NCBI RefSeq assembly: GCF_003432385.1
Contig: NZ_CP031841.1
Location: 2,581,579-2,645,578, forward strand
Source of the DNA: Breoghania sp. L-A4
Lineage (GTDB): Bacteria > Pseudomonadota > Alphaproteobacteria > Rhizobiales > Stappiaceae
Direction: 5' to 3'
Length of the DNA stretch: 64,000 nt
Part shown: positions 59,249 through 64,000 of the stretch, one piece after another
Numbering within the stretch: the first letter of the stretch is position 1
How the letters are laid out: each line of letters starts with the position of its first letter
The notes under the pieces: model-generated
What the model was told of the DNA's origin: nothing
Databases searched by the model: none
Seen by the model: only the letters and a program-made list of their open reading frames with translations
Made by a program: the position numbers and the translations under genes

Positions 59249-60502
59249 TCAGCGCGCCGCGGTGTGAACCGGGTCCGGGCCGCCCGTGCGGGTGTCGATA
59301 TCGACGATGACCGACATGCCGGCGCGCAGATAGCCGTTCTCCGCTGCGCTCTTGGGGACCGTGATGCGCACCGGAACGCGCTGGACGACCTTCGTGAAGT
59401 TGCCGGTGGCGTTTTCCGACGGCAGCAGGCTGAAGACCGAGCCGGTGGCCGGGGAGATGCTTTCCACCACGCCCTCGATATCGGCGTCCGGATAGGCGTC
59501 GACCGCGATCTTCACGTGCGCGCCCGGCGCGATGCCCTCAAGCTGGGTTTCCTTGAAGTTTGCATCGATACGGACGGCCTCGAGCGGCACCAGCGCCGCG
59601 ACGCGGCTTCCCGCCTGCAGGAGCGTACCGAGCTGCGCCGCGCGATTGCTGACGATGCCGTCGACGGGGGATCGGATGATCGCAAAACTCAGATCGCGTT
59701 CCGCTTTCGCAAGCGCCGTTTCGGCGGATGCGACCGCGTTTTCGGCCTCCACGCGCTGGCTTTCGAGCACTTTGACGTTGGCGCGCGCGACCGCCACCGC
59801 CGCCCTGGCGGTCTCCAGGTTGGAGGCCGCGCTCTTGCGCTCGGCGTCGGCTGAATCGAGGGTCGCCTGGCTCGTCACATTGGCGGCCACAAGCCGACTG
59901 GCGCGCGAATAATCCGCCTTGGCAACGTCGCGCTTGGCCTCCATGGCGGCCACCGCCGCGTCGGCCTGAAGCACGCTCGCCTTGGCGGCCGCGATCTGCT
60001 GGTCGATCCGGCTGACAGTGGCCTCGGCGCCGGCAACGCCGTCGCGCGCGGCGCGTACGGCGAGCTTGTAATCGCCGTCGTCGAGCCGAAGAAGCACGTC
60101 CCCTGCCCGCACATGCTGGTTGTCGCGCACCTCGATCGAGGCCACGTAGCCGGGAATCTTTGCCTGCACAGTGGTGATGTCAGCCGTCACATACGCGTCA
60201 TCGGTCGACGCCATGAAGCGGCTCACCGTCCACCAGCCGTAGCCCTCGTAGCCACCGATGCCGAGGCCTGCGATGAGTATGGTCATCAGGACGAGCTTGG
60301 CCTTGGACTTCTTTTTCGGCGGAGTGTTTGGCGACGGGCCGCCCGTGCCGGCATCCGCGGGGACGCTGCCAGCGGTACGGGACCCGTCGCCTGTCTCGGG
60401 TGCCGGGTTTTGCGCCGGCGTGTCGCGCTCCGCCGTCCTTGCGGAAGGATGGGCCGCCCCGTCGGAGGGCAGCGGTGTGGAGCGGTCTTCTCGATATGCC
60501 AC
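59249..60502 (-). CDS. EmrA/HlyD-type efflux membrane-fusion protein
   Basis: Periplasmic adaptor of 417 aa. It has a cytoplasmic, Pro-rich N-terminus (about 1-65), one transmembrane anchor (LVLMTILIAGLGIGGYEGY, about 70-88), a lipoyl half-motif (AKIPGYVASIEVRDNQHVRA), a long alpha-hairpin coiled coil (about 150-250, rich in Ala/Lys/Glu), and the second lipoyl half (IIRSPVDGIVSNRAAQLGTL) with beta-barrel domain. The start is GTG with AAGGG 8 bases upstream. It forms an operon with the MFS transporter and is regulated from the palindrome at 60547. Confidence 0.9.
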   Translation of the reverse strand: MAYREDRSTPLPSDGAAHPSARTAERDTPAQNPAPETGDGSRTAGSVPADAGTGGPSPNTPPKKKSKAKLVLMTILIAGLGIGGYEGYGWWTVSRFMASTDDAYVTADITTVQAKIPGYVASIEVRDNQHVRAGDVLLRLDDGDYKLAVRAARDGVAGAEATVSRIDQQIAAAKASVLQADAAVAAMEAKRDVAKADYSRASRLVAANVTSQATLDSADAERKSAASNLETARAAVAVARANVKVLESQRVEAENAVASAETALAKAERDLSFAIIRSPVDGIVSNRAAQLGTLLQAGSRVAALVPLEAVRIDANFKETQLEGIAPGAHVKIAVDAYPDADIEGVVESISPATGSVFSLLPSENATGNFTKVVQRVPVRITVPKSAAENGYLRAGMSVIVDIDTRTGGPDPVHTAAR

Positions 60503-60546
60503 GACTTGGGCCCTTGCGAAATTCAGCGAACGATGCGATTAGTTAT

Positions 60547-60565
60547 TGACCGAACCGTTCAGTCA
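60547..60565. promoter_or_regulatory. Palindromic operator for the TetR/EmrAB system
   Basis: TGACCGAAC and GTTCAGTCA form a 19-bp inverted repeat around a central C, with one mismatch per arm. It lies 45 bases before the efflux gene start, in the gap to the divergent TetR gene. TGACxGAAC-type palindromes are common TetR/AcrR operators. A TTGACC hexamer overlaps its left arm. Confidence 0.65.
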
Positions 60566-60758
60566 TACATGTTATAGCGCCAACCCGAGGAGGAACGCAA
60601 GATGGTCCGGACCTGTCGTGCAAATTATTTTGCGCTGCCGTATGCCGGGTTCGGGTGGGTGACGCCGAAAGAAACCGGCGCGCGGCGAGGCCGCCCGCCG
60701 ATTGACGGTATGGAAATCGTAAGCTACTCAAAATGAAACAGATTGGACGGAACAGGCA

Positions 60759-61433
60759 ATGACGCAGGCCACGCGCCAGATTGCGGACCGGCAACCGGAG
60801 CCCCCTGCTCCCAAGGCCGCCATGGACGCAAACGCGGACAACGCCAAGCGCCGGCAGATCCTCGGCGGCGCCCGCATGGTCTTTCGTGCCAAGGGCTTTG
60901 ATGGTGCGAGCATGGAGGCGATCGCCAAGGCCGCGGGCGTCTCGAAAGGCACGCTCTATGTCTATTTCGACAGCAAGGAGACGTTGTTCGAAGCGCTGAT
61001 CAACGAAGAGCGGCTCGATCAGGCGGAACTGATGCTGAAGATCGAGGCCTGCCAGTCCGATTTGCAAACGGATCTGCGGATGCTGGGGCGGACCTATGTT
61101 GAGGCCATAACGCGGCCGGAGAAACTGGCCACGCTGCGCATGGTTGTGGGTGCGGCTGAAAAATTTCCGCAGTTCGGCCAGATTCTCTACGAGGCGGGCC
61201 CCTGCCGAGGTGTTGCTCGCATCAGCGAATACCTCAAGAAGCGGGTCGCGGCCGGAGACCTGAAGGACTGCGACACGGAACTGGCTGCAAGCCACTTCTT
61301 CGATCTGTGTGTCGCGCGTCTGTTGCGGCGGCTGCTGCTCAACGTCGGTGATCTTCCGGGGACTGAGGAAATCAACGACACCGTTGACCGCGGCGTCGAG
61401 GTGTTCATGGCCGCCTATGCCGCTAGGCGCTAG
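60759..61433 (+). CDS. TetR/AcrR-family transcriptional repressor
   Basis: 224 aa. The N-terminal helix-turn-helix reads ILGGARMVFRAKGFDGASME then AIAKAAGVSKGTLYVYFDSK, the standard TetR DNA-binding core at about 34-75. The C-terminal ligand-binding domain includes LRMVVGAAEKFPQFGQILYE. A 30-residue N-terminal extension precedes the DNA-binding domain. It is divergent from the EmrAB-like operon with a palindrome between them, so it most likely represses that pump and itself until a drug binds. Confidence 0.9.
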   Translation: MTQATRQIADRQPEPPAPKAAMDANADNAKRRQILGGARMVFRAKGFDGASMEAIAKAAGVSKGTLYVYFDSKETLFEALINEERLDQAELMLKIEACQSDLQTDLRMLGRTYVEAITRPEKLATLRMVVGAAEKFPQFGQILYEAGPCRGVARISEYLKKRVAAGDLKDCDTELAASHFFDLCVARLLRRLLLNVGDLPGTEEINDTVDRGVEVFMAAYAARR

Positions 61434-61527
61434 GCCCCTTCCTCTCCCGGCTTTCCGCATAGACCAAGACGGTTGAAGTCCCGGCGCGCGCGTCGCATCC
61501 TACCTTGCGTAATTCGGGGAGGATGCA

Positions 61528-61989
61528 ATGCCGGAGAAGACCGACGAGACCTGGCCGCAGGCGACGTTCCAATTCACCGCACACTTCGGCGCGGACGTCG
61601 CGGGCACGTTCCGGGCCGTTCCGGGGACGCTGGTCGGCAGTTCCGATGCGCCGGAGCAATACCGGCACGGAAACAGCCCGATCTTCTATCCGATCAAGAT
61701 GCCGGGCCTGGGGCGCGTGAGCGATTTCGAGCTGACGCTCTCGGGCGGCGTCTTTGCCGACACGGGCGCCATCCGCTCCTGGATCGAGGCGATCGAGCAG
61801 GGATCCGCGCCGCCGGGACCCGTCGCGCTCGCCATGTGCGACGACACTGGTACGCCGAAAATGACGTGGACGCTCGCCAATGCGCGGCCCGTCAGGGTGA
61901 GCGGCACGGACCTCTCCGGTGCCGATGGCGCCCTGACGGTGGGAGCCCTCGAACTCGCCTATGAGACGGTCACGATCGCCCGCGCCTGA
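61528..61989 (+). CDS. gp19-like phage tail-tube protein, solitary
   Basis: The 153-residue protein resembles the T4 gp19 / contractile injection tube family. FRAVPGTLVGSSDAPEQYRH corresponds to the usual 'VSGL...E..YR.G' segment. It is followed by KMPGLGRVSDFELTLSGG, a helix SWIEAIEQG, and MTWTLANARPVRVSGTDLSG with the family's 'W.L.NAWP.K..G.DL' pattern. GGGAGGA precedes the ATG. No sheath, baseplate or other phage gene is nearby, so it stands alone between tetR and an MBL hydrolase gene. It may be a remnant or a domesticated tube-fold protein. Confidence 0.7.
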   Translation: MPEKTDETWPQATFQFTAHFGADVAGTFRAVPGTLVGSSDAPEQYRHGNSPIFYPIKMPGLGRVSDFELTLSGGVFADTGAIRSWIEAIEQGSAPPGPVALAMCDDTGTPKMTWTLANARPVRVSGTDLSGADGALTVGALELAYETVTIARA

Positions 61990-62014
61990 CCGCCGGCCCG
62001 GAATTGCACGGGCC

Positions 62015-62824
62015 TCAGTCCTCGACCACCAGTTTCATGCCGTCGTAGGCGGGCTCGACGCCCGCCGGCAGCGTGTCGGCCAGCGTCCGGTAGTCCAGAT
62101 GCACATGCATGTTGGTGATCACCGCATGCCGCGGCTTCATCCGGGCGATCCATAAAAGCGCGTCATCAAGCGAAAAATGGCTCGGATGCGGCGTGGGGCG
62201 CAGCGCGTCGAGAATCCAGATGTCGAGATCGCTGAACGCGGCGACGCTGTCGGCTGGAATGTCTTTCACATCGGGAAGATAGGCGAGATCGTTGATGCGG
62301 AACCCCAGGGCGTCGATGTCGCCATGGCGGACGACCACCGGCAGGGCCTCGATCGGGCCCCCTTCCCCGTCAATCACCACAGACACTCCCGGCGTGATGC
62401 GGTGCTCCTCGAGGATCGGCGGGTAGCTCGAGCCCTCGGGCGTGTGGAAGCAGTAGTCGAAGGCCTCGTGCGCCCGGGCCGAGGTCGGCAGGTCCATGTA
62501 GACCGGCACGCGCTTGTGGTTGTGGATGGCGATCATCCGCAGGTCGTCGATGCCGTGGATGTGGTCGGCGTGCGCATGGGTGTAGAGCACCGCGTCCACG
62601 TGGCCGACGCCGGCATCCAGCATCTGCTGGCGTACGTCCGGCCCGGTGTCGATCAGCACGGTGGTGACGCCGTCCGCGTCGTTGAACCGCCGGACCAGCA
62701 AGGAGCAGCGTTTGCGCCGGTTGCGCGGCTCTTCCGGGTCGCATGCGCCCCAGACGTTGCCGATGCGCGGCACGCCGCCTGACGACCCGCAACCGAGAAT
62801 GGTGAATTCGAAGCGTGCGCTCAT
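62015..62824 (-). CDS. MBL-fold metal-dependent hydrolase (PhnP-like)
   Basis: The 269-residue protein has the metallo-beta-lactamase fold: ILGCGSSGGVPRIGNVWGAC at the N-terminus, VLIDTGPDVRQQM, and the zinc motif YTHAHADHIHG (His83, His85, Asp87, His88). FVVVRHGD-like and VITNMHVHLDY segments supply later ligands. The opening with GGVPR and nearby Cys residues matches the PhnP/phosphoribosyl cyclic phosphodiesterase subgroup. In alphaproteobacteria this gene regularly follows metG and tatD, as here, independently of phosphonate genes, so its substrate is unclear. Confidence 0.88.
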   Translation of the reverse strand: MSARFEFTILGCGSSGGVPRIGNVWGACDPEEPRNRRKRCSLLVRRFNDADGVTTVLIDTGPDVRQQMLDAGVGHVDAVLYTHAHADHIHGIDDLRMIAIHNHKRVPVYMDLPTSARAHEAFDYCFHTPEGSSYPPILEEHRITPGVSVVIDGEGGPIEALPVVVRHGDIDALGFRINDLAYLPDVKDIPADSVAAFSDLDIWILDALRPTPHPSHFSLDDALLWIARMKPRHAVITNMHVHLDYRTLADTLPAGVEPAYDGMKLVVED

Positions 62825-62859
62825 ACGATGTCCGGCGGCCTTGAAGGAGCAGAAAGGGA

Positions 62860-63645
62860 TCAGGCGGGGCTTGGAATCTTCTTGAACAGGCGGAAGAAAT
62901 TTTCGCTGGTTTGCGCGCAGATCTCTTCAAAGGAGACGCCACGCGTCTCCGCCAGGACCCGCGCGGTGTTGACGACGAAGGACGGTTCGTTGCGCTTGCC
63001 GCGCTTGGGTACCGGCGCCAGATAGGGGGCGTCGGTCTCCACCAGCAGCCTGTCGGCGGGCAGTTCCGCAGCGATGGCGCGCAGTTCCGGCGAATTCTTG
63101 AACGTCACGATGCCCGAGAACGACACATAGAGCCCAAGCTCGACGCCGCGCAGGGCCAGATCGCGACCCGATGAAAAACAGTGCAGGATGGCTGGAAAGG
63201 CCCCCTTCTCCGTTTCCTCGGTGAGGATCGCCATCATGTCCTCGTCGGCGCTGCGCGCATGGATCACCAGCGGCAGGCCCGTGCGCCGCGCGGCCTCGAT
63301 GTGGCGGCGAAAACCGATCGCCTGGGCGTCGCGCGGGGCCTTGTCGTAGTGGTAGTCCAGCCCCGCCTCGCCGATCGCCACCACCTTGGGGTGGCTTTCG
63401 GCAATCCGCACCAGATCGTCTGCGGAAACATCGAGCTCCTCGTCGGCGTTGTGCGGATGGGTGCCCACCGAGCAGTAGACGCTGTCATAGGTTTCCGCGA
63501 TGACACGGATTCGGTCGAACTGCTTCACGCGGGTGGAGATGGTCACCATCAGCCCGACACCGGCCTCCTGCGCACGCGCGACGATGTCGTCGCGTTCGGC
63601 ATCGAAGTCGGCGAAATCGAGATGGCAGTGACTGTCAACCAGCAT
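62860..63645 (-). CDS. TatD-family hydrolase
   Basis: TatD proteins are metal-dependent DNases/hydrolases of the amidohydrolase fold. The 261-residue protein has [11 protein letters not shown] (metal-binding His6 and His8), SVGTHPHNA, IGEAGLDYHYD (Glu), LVIHARSADED, ILHCFSSG and LLVETDAPYLAPVPKRG (Asp). I chose the ATG at 63645, which overlaps the metG stop by one base. It lies 35 bases before the MBL hydrolase gene, so the three genes form an operon. Confidence 0.93.
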   Translation of the reverse strand: MLVDSHCHLDFADFDAERDDIVARAQEAGVGLMVTISTRVKQFDRIRVIAETYDSVYCSVGTHPHNADEELDVSADDLVRIAESHPKVVAIGEAGLDYHYDKAPRDAQAIGFRRHIEAARRTGLPLVIHARSADEDMMAILTEETEKGAFPAILHCFSSGRDLALRGVELGLYVSFSGIVTFKNSPELRAIAAELPADRLLVETDAPYLAPVPKRGKRNEPSFVVNTARVLAETRGVSFEEICAQTSENFFRLFKKIPSPA

Positions 63646-64000
63646 CAGGCCGCGCCCTCCGCCTGCTCCGGCTCGACATAGCGCGGGAAAACGCCTTCCG
63701 GCTTCGGCAGCGCGGCGCCGGGCGTCAGACGACCACCGGCGCCCAGCGAGGCGAAGTCGCGCTTGCCGGCGTCGAGCGCCAGAAGGTCGAGCAGCTTGGC
63801 GGCGGACCCCGGCATCACCGGCTGCGCCAGGATGGACACCTGCCGGATCACCTCGGCCGTCACATAGAGCACCGTGGCCATGCGCGCCGGATCGGTCTTG
63901 CGCAGCGCCCAGGGCTCCTGGCCGGCGAAATAGCGGTTGGCTTCCGCAACCGTGTTCCACACGGCGGCCAGCGCGTGATGGATTTCCTGCCGCGTCATGG
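63645..64000 (-). CDS. metG: Methionyl-tRNA synthetase, C-terminal part only
   Basis: The last 118 or so codons of a gene that begins beyond the right edge. The sequence ([60 protein letters not shown]) is the helical anticodon-binding domain of MetRS, including the WALRK segment. It ends without a dimerisation domain, as is usual in alphaproteobacteria. It is followed directly by tatD. Confidence 0.92.
   Translation of the reverse strand, partial: MTRQEIHHALAAVWNTVAEANRYFAGQEPWALRKTDPARMATVLYVTAEVIRQVSILAQPVMPGSAAKLLDLLALDAGKRDFASLGAGGRLTPGAALPKPEGVFPRYVEPEQAEGAA

Overview
The window comes from a GC-rich alphaproteobacterium, most likely of the Hyphomicrobiales (Rhizobiales). The best evidence is the conserved block ispDF - dusB - ntrB - ntrC - ntrY - ntrX - trkA - trkH - hfq - hflX - mazG, together with the rnd/aspS pair and the metG - tatD - MBL hydrolase order at the right edge. 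I saw no rRNA, tRNA or CRISPR.

Layout. (1) 1-3180: rnd and aspS, with a strong terminator after aspS. (2) About 3.2-22.6 kb: a surface-glycan locus. It has a GT10 and a GT11 fucosyltransferase, a sulfotransferase, GT25 and GT2 glycosyltransferases, three methyltransferases, a B12-binding radical SAM enzyme, and a GDP-heptose-type set (GmhB-like phosphatase, HddA kinase, HddC guanylyltransferase). It also has a two-subunit transketolase, a ColD-like PLP dehydratase in which the catalytic Lys is His, an SDR, an AGE-family isomerase, and Gmd and Fcl for GDP-L-fucose. (3) 22.6-28 kb: a periplasmic protein of unknown function, speD-speE, an IS481-family element inserted at a CTAG at the edge of a MITE-like palindromic element, and a PfkB sugar kinase. 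(4) 28.2-38.2 kb: an EAL phosphodiesterase, then a leftward operon encoding a zinc-ribbon/cyclase/ATPase regulator, a YcaO, a TfuA, an M4-like metallopeptidase, and a protein carrying 28 tandem copies of the hexapeptide RAMMQ(S). This looks like an undescribed RiPP-type system and is the most interesting part of the window. (5) 38.6-54.6 kb: the conserved isoprenoid, nitrogen-regulation, potassium-uptake and hfq block. (6) 54.7-64 kb: an autotransporter-type outer membrane protein, recX, an EmrAB-type efflux pair with a divergent TetR repressor and a palindromic operator, a lone gp19-like tail-tube protein, an MBL hydrolase, tatD and the end of metG.

How the genes work together. The transketolase, GmhB, HddA and HddC proteins could run from pentose phosphates to GDP-D-glycero-alpha-D-manno-heptose (gmhA is not in the window). 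Gmd and Fcl would make GDP-L-fucose for the GT10 and GT11 enzymes. The ColD-like protein suggests an additional 3-deoxy sugar.

Sequence quality. Eight genes (hddA, the transketolase C subunit, the AGE-family gene, gmd, the cyclase, ntrC, trkH and hflX) are each broken by single-base losses, nearly all in G or C runs, with the family's conserved residues continuing in the next frame. The pattern points to base-calling or assembly errors rather than gene decay. Coordinates for these genes span the whole repaired gene.
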